Assembly (NCBI RefSeq): GCF_000720725.1
Contig: NZ_JOCQ01000012.1
Coordinates: 62,001 to 126,000 of the forward strand
Source of the DNA: Streptomyces rimosus subsp. rimosus
Lineage (GTDB): Bacteria > Actinomycetota > Actinomycetes > Streptomycetales > Streptomycetaceae
Reading direction: 5' to 3'
DNA: 64,000 nucleotides
The notes below the pieces were generated by a model. It was not told the DNA's origin. It saw only the letters and a list, made by a program, of their open reading frames with translations, and made no database searches. A program made the position numbers and the translations under genes. Below are positions 43,638-52,935 of this stretch, in pieces; position 1 is the stretch's first letter; each line of letters starts with the position of its first letter.

Positions 43638-44776
43638 CGGGCTGCCCTCCTTGGTCGCAGCCGTCGCCGGCCGTCGCGCTCCCGCAGCACGAGGCGCTGC
43701 ACCCCGGTCATCACGAGGATGATCGCCAGCAGGACGAAGGAGATCGCAGCTCCGGTCCCGTACTGTGCGTCCTTGAAGCTCATGTTGTAGGAGAGGAACG
43801 CGGGGGTCAGCGTCGTGTTCGCGGGCTGTCCCTGGCTCATCACGTACACCTGGTCGAAAACCTGCCAGGTACCGATGAGGCCGAGCGTGATCACCAGGAA
43901 GAGAATGGGCCGCAGTGCTGGAAGGATCACGTGGCGCAGTGTCTGCCAGCGGTTGGTACCGTCGAGTCGGGCCGACTCCAGCTGGGCTTCGGGAATGTCC
44001 TGAAGCGCGGCCAGGAACATCAGCATGAAGGTGCCGGACGTCGTCCAGACCACGAGCATGATGATGGTGCACATTGCGATGGAGGGGCCGGAGAGCCACT
44101 CCCACCAGGACAGGCCGAGCACGCCGTGGTCGGCCAGTGCAGCGGGCGGAGAGCTCGGATCGACCAGGCCGATCCAGTCGAGCGCCACCCACACCAGTCC
44201 TCGCGCGTCCGTGAACCAATTAGGACCCTGGACGCCCACCCACTTGAGCAGGCTGTTGACCGCTCCGCTGCTCTGGAACAGGAAGAGGAACACCGTGGAG
44301 ACGGCGATGGAGCTGGTGACGGACGGGAAGTAGAAAGCCGTTCGGAAGGCCCCCTTGCCCTTGAGCCGCTGCTGGTTCACGGCCAGTGCGAGGCCCAGCG
44401 CCAGCGCGGTCTGGAGAGGGACTGCCAGGACAACGTAGTAGAGGTTGTTCCGCAAGGACGTCATGAAGAGCGTCCGGGTCAGGCCGTCCTCGGCGAACAG
44501 ACCCTGATAGTTGTCCAGCCCGACGAAGTCAGCAGCTCCCGAGAACGGGTTCGACTGGCCGTCCCAGTCCAGCAGGCTCACCCACAGAGCCATGATGACC
44601 GGCACCGCCAGGAACAGGCCCAGGACCAGCACCATGGGGCTGACGAAGACCCAGCCCCACACCCCCTGGCGGCCATCGCGACGTGGCCTGCGAAGGCGGT
44701 CGAGACGACCCGGAGGGCGACGTTCGCTGCCGGGTTCGGGCCCCGCTCCCAGCTCCGGTTCCGTGGTGGTACTCAT
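43634..44776 (-). CDS. Sugar ABC transporter permease, MalF type
   Basis: 380 residues, with an extended Arg/Pro-rich cytoplasmic N-terminus before the first helix (VFVSPMVLVLGLFLAVPVIMALWVSLLDW). Then LRNNLYYVVLAVPLQTALALGLALAVNQ, and the EAA-type loop DIPEAQLESARLDGTNRWQTLRHVILPALRPILFLV. It has an inserted periplasmic stretch of about 70 residues with VGVQGPNWFTDARGLVWVALDWIG. It overlaps both neighbours by 4 bases, forming a coupled binding protein-MalF-MalG unit. Confidence 0.92.
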   Translation of the reverse strand: MSTTTEPELGAGPEPGSERRPPGRLDRLRRPRRDGRQGVWGWVFVSPMVLVLGLFLAVPVIMALWVSLLDWDGQSNPFSGAADFVGLDNYQGLFAEDGLTRTLFMTSLRNNLYYVVLAVPLQTALALGLALAVNQQRLKGKGAFRTAFYFPSVTSSIAVSTVFLFLFQSSGAVNSLLKWVGVQGPNWFTDARGLVWVALDWIGLVDPSSPPAALADHGVLGLSWWEWLSGPSIAMCTIIMLVVWTTSGTFMLMFLAALQDIPEAQLESARLDGTNRWQTLRHVILPALRPILFLVITLGLIGTWQVFDQVYVMSQGQPANTTLTPAFLSYNMSFKDAQYGTGAAISFVLLAIILVMTGVQRLVLRERDGRRRLRPRRAAR

Positions 44777-46014
44777 CGCCTGTTACCGCCCAGAACCGAT
44801 GCGCCGTTCTTCTGCAAGCCGGCCAGGAGCTCCGCCGGGTCCTTGTCCGCGAGTCCGGCAAGGGAGGTGTTGAACTCGGCCATCACCTGCCGCATGCTGG
44901 GTGCGGAGACCGGCAGTTGGGCGTACGAGGCTCCGTCCGCCCAGGCTGCCGACTCGGGGTTCTGGCGCCTGTACTTGTCGAGCAGCGTCTGCTTCGACGG
45001 CATCACGCCGACCACCTTGGCAAACGTCAGCTGGCTGCTGTCGCTGGTCAGGTGGTTGACGAGGTCGACGGCGGCGGCCTGATGCCTGCTCTTGGCGGCG
45101 ATGCCCCAGCAGTTGGTGAAGGCCATCGTGCCTTTGCCGCCGGGCCCCTCGGGAAGCGGGACGACCTTGTACGAAGTGCCGGGGAAGTCCTTCTCCATCA
45201 TGCCGGCAAGCCAGTTGCCCTCGATGGTCATCGCGGCCTTGCCCTTGCCGAACGCCTCGCCGCCCCACCCGGAATCCAGGGCCTTGGGAAACTTGAGCAC
45301 GCCCTGCGTGAGGAGTTCCTTCACATACGCCAAAGCCCTGACGTTCGCCTTGTCAGTGGCCGTCATCTTCTTCTGATCGGGGCTGGTGAGCCACGAGCCG
45401 GACTGCTTGAAGAAGGCTCCGAGCTGGTTGTAGTCGGCGTTGACGGTCAGGCCGGTGACACCGTCCTTGGTGAGCTTCTTGGCCACCCTGGCCAGGTCGT
45501 CCCACGTCCTGGGGTAGTCGGCCTCGGTGAGCCCGGCCTTCTTCCACAGGTCGGTGTTGACGGCGAGCCCCAGCGTCGACTGGTCCTTGGGCGCGCAGAA
45601 CATCTTGTCGTCGTACGTGAAGGCCCGGGTCAGCAGCGGGCTGAACGCCTTGCTGTCCTTGAGCTTGTCGCCGTACGCGTAAAGGGAGCCCCGCTGGGCG
45701 TACGTGGGGAACTGTTCCCCGGACGTGTAGAAGACGTCCGGCGGGTTGTTGCCGGCGAAGGCCTGGCCGAGCTGTTGGTCGATGTTCTGCGCGATGTCCA
45801 CCGTGACGGAGTTGCCCGTCTTCTCGGCCCACGCGTCTGCGGCCCGCTTCACCGCAGCGGTCTCGGGGCTGCCGGAGGTGGCGATGAGAACCTTGATCTC
45901 TTGCTTGCCCGAGGTGACCTGGCTCGGTCCCTGGCCGAATCCCGACGAACAGGCCGTGGCCAGCAGAGAGACCGCCAGTCCGCAGGCGACGAGGGGCAGT
46001 TTGGTGCGGCTCAT
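44773..46014 (-). CDS. Sugar ABC transporter substrate-binding lipoprotein
   Basis: ATG 46014 gives the lipoprotein signal MSRTKLPLVACGLAVSLLATACSSG (lipobox ATAC); about 413 residues. It is a family 1 extracellular solute-binding protein: IKVLIATSGSPETAAVKRAADAWAEKTGNSVTVDIAQNIDQQL, then DVFYTSGEQFPTYAQRGSLYAYGDKLKD, GLTVNADYNQLGAFFKQSGSWLTSPD and KAAMTIEGNWLAG. It lies 80 bases after the LacI gene on the same strand and is translationally coupled to the permeases. The substrate is inferred to be an alpha-gluco-oligosaccharide from the GH13 and debranching-type neighbours. Confidence 0.92.
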   Translation of the reverse strand: MSRTKLPLVACGLAVSLLATACSSGFGQGPSQVTSGKQEIKVLIATSGSPETAAVKRAADAWAEKTGNSVTVDIAQNIDQQLGQAFAGNNPPDVFYTSGEQFPTYAQRGSLYAYGDKLKDSKAFSPLLTRAFTYDDKMFCAPKDQSTLGLAVNTDLWKKAGLTEADYPRTWDDLARVAKKLTKDGVTGLTVNADYNQLGAFFKQSGSWLTSPDQKKMTATDKANVRALAYVKELLTQGVLKFPKALDSGWGGEAFGKGKAAMTIEGNWLAGMMEKDFPGTSYKVVPLPEGPGGKGTMAFTNCWGIAAKSRHQAAAVDLVNHLTSDSSQLTFAKVVGVMPSKQTLLDKYRRQNPESAAWADGASYAQLPVSAPSMRQVMAEFNTSLAGLADKDPAELLAGLQKNGASVLGGNRR

Positions 46015-46094
46015 GATCGTTCCTAGCTGTGAGTGCGAGTGCCGTGGTGCAAGGGTGAGTACGCCTCTGGGGAAGACGTGCTCGGCCGGCTGGA

Positions 46095-47159
46095 TCAGAT
46101 GTCCGTCACCACCCCCGATCCGGAAGGGCCGGAGCTGTCCCTGATGACGAGCCGGGGCGTCAGCAGCAAATGCTCGGTGGGGCGCCAGGGTTCGCTGATC
46201 CGCGCGAGAAGCATCCGTACACATTCCTCGGCGACCTGTTCGAGGGGCTGTTCCACGGAGGTGAGGGTCGGGGCGAGGAGTTCCGCGAAGGGCGAGTCGT
46301 CGAAACCCGTGACCGCGACGTCGGTGCCGGGCTGCAGTCCGCGCTCCCGCAGCGCGTCGTAACAGCCGAGAGCCAGCGCATCACTCACGGCCACGACCGC
46401 GGTCACGTCCTGGTCCAGGAGCGTGCCCGCGGCCTGCCGGGCGGTCTCGGTCGAGTTGGAGGCGGCCGCGCGCAGATCGCGTACCGGCAGTCCGTGGCGT
46501 TTCATGGCACGCTGCCAGCCGGCGACTCGGTTGTCACCGGTGCCGCTGCCGGCGGGCCAGCCCAGCAGGCCGATCCGCTCGTGCCCCGCAAGGGCAAGGT
46601 GCTCGGTCGCTGCCTCGATGCCCGCTGCGCCGTCGACGTCCACCCAGTCGCCGAAGTCCTGTTCACTCCAGGACCGGCCGAAGGCGACGAAGGGCACGGA
46701 CTTGCCATGCAGCCAGCGGTGGCGCGCGTCATCCTTCCTCGTGCGGTCCAGGACGAACGCGTCGACGGCCCGCTCCCGCAGCAGCTCGTCGTATCGTTCG
46801 ACCTCCTCCTCGGGGGAGTCGGCGGAGAAGACCAGGAGCCGGTAGCCGGCCGCGGCTGCAAGCGCGTGCAGAAAACGGTCCTGCACTGCGTTGGAGCGGC
46901 CGGCCACGCTGCGTTCCAGCGCGTAGCCGATGGTCCGCGACTCGCGGCGGCGCAGCGACCGGGCCGCGGTGTGCGGCCGGTAGCCCAGCTTTTCGATGGC
47001 GGCGGTCACGCGAGCCAACGTCTCGGGCCGGAGAAGGTCGGGATTGTTGAGCGCGTTGGAAACCGTCTGCTTGCCGACTTGGGCGAGGCGGGCGACGTCG
47101 GCCATCGTCGGGGGCCGTGATCGCGCCGGGGAAGTCTTTCGAGGGCTGTCATTGGTCAT
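46095..47159 (-). CDS. LacI-family repressor of the oligosaccharide operon
   Basis: ATG 47159 gives about 354 residues; ATG 47105 (MADVARLAQVG) is the other option. The N-terminal helix-turn-helix is complete: ADVARLAQVGKQTVSNALNNPDLLRPETLARVTAAIEKLGYRPHTAARSLRR. The inducer domain follows (VSGDN-like segments RIGLLGWPAGSGTGDNRVAGW, AVVAVSDALALGCYDALRERGLQPGTDVAVTGFDDSPFAELLAPTLTSVEQPLEQVAEECVRMLL). It is divergent from the debranching-type gene. Two perfect 14-base palindromes lie between them and should be its operators. Confidence 0.93.
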   Translation of the reverse strand: MTNDSPRKTSPARSRPPTMADVARLAQVGKQTVSNALNNPDLLRPETLARVTAAIEKLGYRPHTAARSLRRRESRTIGYALERSVAGRSNAVQDRFLHALAAAAGYRLLVFSADSPEEEVERYDELLRERAVDAFVLDRTRKDDARHRWLHGKSVPFVAFGRSWSEQDFGDWVDVDGAAGIEAATEHLALAGHERIGLLGWPAGSGTGDNRVAGWQRAMKRHGLPVRDLRAAASNSTETARQAAGTLLDQDVTAVVAVSDALALGCYDALRERGLQPGTDVAVTGFDDSPFAELLAPTLTSVEQPLEQVAEECVRMLLARISEPWRPTEHLLLTPRLVIRDSSGPSGSGVVTDI

Positions 47160-47204
47160 TTCGGTCCACACGGAAGGTCGGGTACGGTGTGAGCGCGTTG
47201 CCGT

Positions 47205-47239
47205 TTGGATCGATCCAATACTTTCTTGGATCGATCCAA
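47205..47239. promoter_or_regulatory. Twin palindromic LacI operators
   Basis: TTGGATCGATCCAA, a perfect palindrome, occurs at 47205-47218 and again at 47226-47239, 21 bases apart (two helical turns). The pair lies between the divergent LacI gene and the gene at 47305. LacI-family operators are palindromic, and the repeat on one DNA face suggests cooperative binding controlling both directions. Confidence 0.82.
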
Positions 47240-47304
47240 TCCCTGAAGCGATCCTGACTGTACACACCACATCCGGCAAAAAAGAAGGCCAAAGGTCCGT
47301 CTAG

Positions 47305-49503
47305 ATGTCGCAGCAGATCCGTCACACGCCGCAGCCCCAGAGCGTTCAACACATACCTGACCAGCAGCGCGATCTCCCGGCGCATGCCTCAGAGCCTGAC
47401 GGCCAGCCGTTCGTCCATGACGCCACCCTGGCGATCTGGGCCCCCTCCTTCGTGGCATCGCGGCCCGACGGGAACATGACCGCGCCAGTCGACGGCTTCT
47501 ACCACGGGGACCGGCGCTTCCTGCGCTCCTTGCGCATCACCGTCGACGGCGTGCACCTCGCTTCGACGAACGCCACCGCCGAGTCCGCCAGCCGGGTCAC
47601 GTACGACGCCGTGCTCCGCGGCGTGGCACAGCAGACTGCCGACCCGGCGGTGACCCTGCATCGCGAGCGCACCGTCGTTCCGGGGTGCTTCACCGAGAAC
47701 CTGACCCTCACCAACAACGGCCCGCTTCCCGCACGGTTCACCCTGCGTGTCACAGCCGAGGGCGACTTCGCCGCCATGGACGCGGTCAAAGAGGGTGCTA
47801 CGACGCCACTCGTCGCGCCGTACTCTGCCGAGCACCGTCTGACCTGGGCTTCGAGTGGATCGCTGATGTCGCTGTCAGCCCGGACTCCCGGCAGCACGGT
47901 CGCCGGCGTGCCCCGCTCCCGCCTCTCGGTGTCCGGGACTCAGGGCATCTTCGCCTTCGACATCTCCCTCGCCCCCGGCGATACCTGGACGTGCGAGCTC
48001 GTGGGCCGGGCGGACACGGACTCGCCCACCCCTTTCCGCCCGGTGACCGAGGATGCCCGGCCCTGGGCAGACCTGGGCCTCAGCTGCGCGGACGGTGACT
48101 TCACGCGCCTGATCACTCAGTCCGAACAGGACCTCGCCCGCCTGCTGCTCGCCGACCCGCAGGCCCCCGAAGACCTCTTCGTCGGGGCAGGCGCCCCGTG
48201 GTACCTCACCCTGTTCGGCCGCGACTCCCTGTGGGCGGCCCGCATGCTGCTGCCCCTGGGCACCGACCTGGCGGCGGGAACCCTGCGCACCCTGGCCCGC
48301 CGCCAGGGCCGGACCGCCGTGCCTGCCACCGAGGAACAACCCGGCAAGATCCTGCACGAGGTGCGCGCCGAGGCGCAGGAACTCAGCGACGGCAGCCGAC
48401 TGCCCGCGCAGTATTACGGGACCATCGACGCCACCCCGCTGTGGATCTCGTTGCTGCACGACGCGTGGCGCTGGGGCATGCCGTCCGAAGACGTCAAAGC
48501 ACTGCTCCCGCACCTCGAAGCAGCCCTCAACTGGCTTGTGGAATACGGAGATCCGGACGGCGACGGTCTGCTGGAGTACATCGACTCCACCGGTACCGGC
48601 CTTGCCAACCAGGGCTGGAAGGATTCCGGCGACTCGGTCCGCTTCCGGGACGGCTCCCTGGCGACCGCTCCCATCGCGCTGTGTGAGGTGCAGGCGTACG
48701 CGCACAAGGCGGCCATGGACGGCGCCGCGCTCCTCGACGCCTTCGGCCGCCCCGGCGGCGATCGCTACCGGTCCTGGGCCGCACAACTGCGGGAAGCGTT
48801 CCGGCGCGGATTTTGGGTGTCCGACGAGCATGGCCCCTACACAGCCATCGCGCTCGACGCGGACAAGCGCCCGGCCGACGCCATCACCTCGGGAATGGGG
48901 CACCTCCTCAACACCGGCCTGCTCGACGCCGAGGAGGAACGACTCATCGCCGACCGGCTCCTCGCTCCAGACCTGGCCGACGCTTATGGGCTGCGCACGT
49001 ACTCGACCGCCAACGGCGGCTACAACCCCCTCGGCTACCACATCGGCAGCGTATGGCCCCACGACACAGCCATCGCCGTACACGGACTGGCCCGTGCCGG
49101 ATACCCGGATCACGCCCGCCGACTCGCGGAGAACCTGATCGCGGCAGGGCCCGCCTTCGACTCCCGTCTACCGGAACTGTTCGCGGGCACCGCCCGCTCG
49201 ACCTCCGCCCGACCGTCGCCCTACCCGGCGTCGTGCCGGCCCCAGGCGTGGGCCGCCTCCTCCTCGGTGGCCGTGCTGCAGGCGCTCCTCGGCCTTGAGG
49301 CGGACGTTCCCGCGGGACGCCTGAGTATCCAGCCGACGGCCAGCAAGCTGCTGCCCCTGAGCGTCTCGGGATTGAGCGTCGCTGGGCACCCGCTGTCCAT
49401 TTCCGTCGCGGCCGACGGCACGGTGTGCGCCAGCACATCGGCACCGCTGCAGGTGAGTACCCAGACTCCGCCCCGAGAGATCTCCGCCATCAGCGTCGGC
49501 TGA
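47305..49503 (+). CDS. Glycogen debranching enzyme-like (amylo-alpha-1,6-glucosidase family) protein
   Basis: 732 residues, no signal peptide. The N-terminal domain (WAPSFVASRPDGNMTAPVDGFYHGDRRFLRSLRITVDG, to about 230) is the glycogen debranching N-terminal fold. The C-terminal (alpha/alpha)6 barrel starts near 280 (APWYLTLFGRDSLWAARMLL). It contains DGDGLLEYIDSTGTGLANQGWKDSGDSVRFRDG and YHIGSVWPHDTAIAVHGLARAGY, which include the acidic catalytic candidates of GH63/GH133-like enzymes. Regulated with the LacI importer, it would debranch or trim imported alpha-glucans. Exact specificity is uncertain; similar proteins act on other alpha-linked glycans. Confidence 0.82.
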   Translation: MSQQIRHTPQPQSVQHIPDQQRDLPAHASEPDGQPFVHDATLAIWAPSFVASRPDGNMTAPVDGFYHGDRRFLRSLRITVDGVHLASTNATAESASRVTYDAVLRGVAQQTADPAVTLHRERTVVPGCFTENLTLTNNGPLPARFTLRVTAEGDFAAMDAVKEGATTPLVAPYSAEHRLTWASSGSLMSLSARTPGSTVAGVPRSRLSVSGTQGIFAFDISLAPGDTWTCELVGRADTDSPTPFRPVTEDARPWADLGLSCADGDFTRLITQSEQDLARLLLADPQAPEDLFVGAGAPWYLTLFGRDSLWAARMLLPLGTDLAAGTLRTLARRQGRTAVPATEEQPGKILHEVRAEAQELSDGSRLPAQYYGTIDATPLWISLLHDAWRWGMPSEDVKALLPHLEAALNWLVEYGDPDGDGLLEYIDSTGTGLANQGWKDSGDSVRFRDGSLATAPIALCEVQAYAHKAAMDGAALLDAFGRPGGDRYRSWAAQLREAFRRGFWVSDEHGPYTAIALDADKRPADAITSGMGHLLNTGLLDAEEERLIADRLLAPDLADAYGLRTYSTANGGYNPLGYHIGSVWPHDTAIAVHGLARAGYPDHARRLAENLIAAGPAFDSRLPELFAGTARSTSARPSPYPASCRPQAWAASSSVAVLQALLGLEADVPAGRLSIQPTASKLLPLSVSGLSVAGHPLSISVAADGTVCASTSAPLQVSTQTPPREISAISVG

Positions 49504-49525
49504 GAGTAGCGGCACCCACCAAGCA

Positions 49526-49577
49526 GGCACGAGGCACGCCATCTTTCCAACCCCCGCCATCCGGTGTGCCTCGTGCC
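49526..49577 (+). terminator. Strong hairpin terminator after the debranching-type gene
   Basis: GGCACGAGGCACGCC at 49526-49540 pairs with GGTGTGCCTCGTGCC at 49563-49577, 15 bp with one G-U pair and a 22-base loop, 22 bases after the stop at 49503. Confidence 0.8.
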
Positions 49578-50052
49578 GCCCCTCGACTGTTCGCCTGCCG
49601 CGCGAACAACGCCGGCCCCGGCGATCTGCCTGGGCTCCATCAGGTGTGCGATCAGAGGTCGAGCCGATGGTGCACCATTTCCGCCGATACGACACGTGCG
49701 TCCCTGAGGCCGAACATCGTCTCGGAACGGGGACCCGAACGTCCTCACGACGGTGCTAATCGGCCATGGAGCCCGGCAGTTGACCGACCCATGGCGCCCA
49801 ACCCGGGTCCTGGCCGTGTCACGGCTTCGCAAAGTCGCGGGACGGCCGGGGGCGTTGCCGCTCGTACCTCATGATGGACCCTCCGTACGGGCAAGTCCTC
49901 CGACTAATTCTGAGTGACTCTTCCCGCTTTCCTTGTGATTTCGGGGCAATAGCTCCAATCATCTTCGGCTGTTCAAAGTATTGATCCGACCTCTCCTTCG
50001 GCCTACGGTGACACCGCCACTCACCGCCCAGAGCCGAGGGGACCCGTACGTG
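49578..50052. other. Intergenic region before the fucosidase cluster
   Basis: No gene is apparent on either strand. The last 130 bases are comparatively AT-rich and presumably carry the promoter of the GH95 gene. I saw no TGGTCTGAT, DasR or TTGGATCGATCCAA box here. Confidence 0.4.
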
Positions 50053-52896
50053 ATGAGCAGGAGAAGAGGAAGACGGGGCTGGCGCCGACTCGCTTCGATC
50101 ACCGTCGTATCGGCGCTCTGCGTCGCTCCGGTCTCGGTCGCGGCCCATGCCGCGCCCGTGGCGAAACCCGCAGCCGCGACTGCCGACCCCCACACCCTGT
50201 GGTACTCCAAGCCGGCCGCCGACTGGGAGAAGGAAGCGCTGCCCATCGGCAACGGAGCCATGGGCGCCATGGTGTACGGCGGAGTGGGGGCCGAGAAGCT
50301 GCAGTTCAACGAGAAGACGCTGTGGACAGGGGGGCCGGGCTCCGCGGGATACACCTTCGGCAACTGGACCTCGCCGCGCCCCAAGGCCCTCCAGGAGGTC
50401 GTCGACGAGATCAACGCCAAGGGCAAGGCCGCTCCGCACTGGGTCGCCGGCAAGCTCGGTCAGGAGCGGAAAGGGTTCGGTGCCTATCAGACCTTCGGCG
50501 ACCTCAACCTCGACATGGAAGGCGACGAGCCCTCCTACACGAACTACCGCCGCTCACTCGACACGCGGAACGCGGTCGCCGGTGTCCGGTATGACGCAGC
50601 TGGTGCCACCTATGAGCGGGAGTACTTCGCCAGTTACCCGGACAAGGTGATCGCCGGGCGGCTCGGGGCGAACCAGTCCGGCAAGGTTTCCTTCACGCTC
50701 GGATACGGGTCACCGCGCAAGGACTTCACCGTGACCGCGAACGGCGGGCGGCTCACCATCCGGGGCAAGCTCGCCGACAACGGTCTCGTCTTCGAGTCGC
50801 AGATCCAGGTCAAAGCCCAGGGCGGCACGGTCACCGGCAGTGGCGGTCAGGTGAAGGTCACGGGCGCCGACAGTGCCACCTTCGTGATGAGTGCGGGCAC
50901 CGACTACGCGCAGAAGTACCCCGGTTACCGGGGCGATGACCCGCACGAGAGGGTGACGAAGGCCGTGGACGCGGCGGCCGCCAAGTCCTACGACAGCCTC
51001 AAGAGCGCCCATGCAGCCGACCATCGGGAACTGTTCGACCGGGTGAAGCTCGACATCGGCCAGTCGATGCCCGACAAGCCCACCGACAAGCTCCGGGCCG
51101 AGTACACCGGCGGCTCATCGCCGCAGGACCGGGCCCTGGAGTCGCTCTACTACCAGTACGGGCGCTATCTGCTGATCGCGTCCTCGCGGTCCGGTTCACT
51201 GCCCGCGAACCTCCAGGGCGTGTGGAACAACTCGACCTCCCCGACGTGGAGCTCCGACTACCACACCAACATCAACGTCCAGATGAACTACTGGCCCGCC
51301 ATGCAGGCCAACCTCGCCGAGACCGCCGAGCCGTACACCGAGTTCGTCGAGGACCTGAGGAACGCGGGCGCCAAGTCGGCCGCGGGCATGTTCGGCTCAC
51401 CGGGCTGGGTCGTGCACAACGAGACCAACCCATTCGGCTTTACCGGCGTGCACAACGCTGCGACATCCTTCTGGTTCCCCGAGGCCAACGGCTGGGTCGC
51501 CTCGCAGCTCTACGACCAGTACCTGTTCAGCAAGGACACGGCGTATCTGCGCGACCGGGCCTACCCGGTCATGAAGGGCGCTGCGGAGTTCTGGCTGAAG
51601 AACCTGCGTACCGATCCGAAGGACGGCAAGCTCGTCGTCGCGCCCACCCTCTCACCCGAGCACGGGGACTACACCTCGGGTGCCTCCATGGCACAGCAGA
51701 TTGTGTGGGGGCTGCTGAACGACACCCTCGCCGCCGCGAAGGAACTGAACGCCGACTCCTCGTTCCAGAGCGACCTGAAGACGGCTCTGGACAAGCTCGA
51801 CCCCGGCCTGCGCGTGGGCTCCTGGGGCCAACTGCAGGAGTGGAAGGCCGACCTGGACAGCCAGACCGATCAGCACCGCCATGTCTCACACCTGTACGCC
51901 CTGCATCCGGGCAGTCAGATCTCGCCGGACGGGTCCCCCAAGTTCGCGGACGCGGCCAAGGTGACGCTCAACGCGCGCGGCGATGGCGGGACCGGGTTTG
52001 AATCCCCCGGCTGGAGCAGGGCGTGGAAGACGAACTTCTGGGCGCGGCTGCTCGATGGCGACCGCGCGCACAAGATCCTCGCCGAGCTGCTCAAGTCCAC
52101 TACTCATGCCAACCTGTTCGACTTCCATCCTCTGGACGGCGGCAGCTCCGTCTTCCAGGTCGACGGCAATTTCGGTGCCACTTCGGGCATGTCCGAGATG
52201 CTGCTGCAGTCCCAGAACGGTGAGATCCGCCCGCTGGCCGCGCTGCCGGACGCCTGGAAGTCCGGTTCGTTCAGCGGTCTGAAGGCGCGGGGCAACGTCA
52301 CCGTGGACGCCTCGTGGAAGAAGAGCGGGGCCGCCGAGTTCACCCTCGCCCCCAAGACGTCAGGCGAGATCGCCGTACGCAGCCCGATGTTCCTCGGTGC
52401 GTTCAAGGTCACCGACACCACGACCGGCGAGGCCATCACCCCCGAGCGCGACAGGCAGCGCATCACCTTCGACGGCAAGGCGGGTCACGTCTACAAGGCC
52501 ACCGGCACCCTTTCGGCGGCGATTGTCGGGGTCGGCAGCGACAAGTGCGTGGACGTCCCCGGCGCGAACTCCCAGGACGGCACCGATCTGAACCTCCACA
52601 CCTGCAACAACTCCGACGCCCAGAAGTGGACCTTCAGCGGCGCCGGTGGCGAGGTCCGCGCCCTCGGCAAGTGCCTGGACGTGCAGGGGGCGAGCCAGAC
52701 GGACGGTACCCCGGTGCAGCTCTACCGGTGCAACGGCACCAACGCCCAGAAATGGACGTACGACCCACAGAGTCAGGAGCTCAAGGCCTTCGGCAAGTGC
52801 CTCGACGCCTACCAAAGCGGCACCGCCGACGGCACCAAGCTGACCCTCAATACCTGCCACGGCAGCGCCAACCAGAAATGGCGTCTCGTTTCCTGA
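50053..52896 (+). CDS. Secreted GH95 alpha-L-fucosidase with C-terminal ricin-type lectin domain
   Basis: ATG 50053 (GTG 50050 also possible) gives a signal with a twin-arginine-like start (MSRRRGRRGWRRLASITVVSALCVAPVSVAAHA); about 947 residues. The N-terminal beta domain opens TLWYSKPAADWEKEALPIGNGAMGAMVYGGV. The (alpha/alpha)6 domain has Asn406/Asn408 in HTNINVQMNYWPA and Asp704 in VDGNFGATSGM, the residues expected for inverting GH95 catalysis. From about 825 there are three QxW lectin repeats (KCVDVPGANSQDGT, KCLDVQGASQTDGT, KCLDAYQSGTADGT). GH95 enzymes cleave Fuc-alpha-1,2-Gal. It is followed after 39 bases by a GH29 gene. Confidence 0.94.
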   Translation: MSRRRGRRGWRRLASITVVSALCVAPVSVAAHAAPVAKPAAATADPHTLWYSKPAADWEKEALPIGNGAMGAMVYGGVGAEKLQFNEKTLWTGGPGSAGYTFGNWTSPRPKALQEVVDEINAKGKAAPHWVAGKLGQERKGFGAYQTFGDLNLDMEGDEPSYTNYRRSLDTRNAVAGVRYDAAGATYEREYFASYPDKVIAGRLGANQSGKVSFTLGYGSPRKDFTVTANGGRLTIRGKLADNGLVFESQIQVKAQGGTVTGSGGQVKVTGADSATFVMSAGTDYAQKYPGYRGDDPHERVTKAVDAAAAKSYDSLKSAHAADHRELFDRVKLDIGQSMPDKPTDKLRAEYTGGSSPQDRALESLYYQYGRYLLIASSRSGSLPANLQGVWNNSTSPTWSSDYHTNINVQMNYWPAMQANLAETAEPYTEFVEDLRNAGAKSAAGMFGSPGWVVHNETNPFGFTGVHNAATSFWFPEANGWVASQLYDQYLFSKDTAYLRDRAYPVMKGAAEFWLKNLRTDPKDGKLVVAPTLSPEHGDYTSGASMAQQIVWGLLNDTLAAAKELNADSSFQSDLKTALDKLDPGLRVGSWGQLQEWKADLDSQTDQHRHVSHLYALHPGSQISPDGSPKFADAAKVTLNARGDGGTGFESPGWSRAWKTNFWARLLDGDRAHKILAELLKSTTHANLFDFHPLDGGSSVFQVDGNFGATSGMSEMLLQSQNGEIRPLAALPDAWKSGSFSGLKARGNVTVDASWKKSGAAEFTLAPKTSGEIAVRSPMFLGAFKVTDTTTGEAITPERDRQRITFDGKAGHVYKATGTLSAAIVGVGSDKCVDVPGANSQDGTDLNLHTCNNSDAQKWTFSGAGGEVRALGKCLDVQGASQTDGTPVQLYRCNGTNAQKWTYDPQSQELKAFGKCLDAYQSGTADGTKLTLNTCHGSANQKWRLVS

Positions 52897-52935
52897 CCCT
52901 TGCGAACCGCATTTCCCACCACAGAGGAGCCGCAC

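Noticed and set aside
43589..45082. 497-codon plus-strand frame over the sugar permeases
   Set aside because: Antisense shadow of transmembrane genes; no start context or family similarity.
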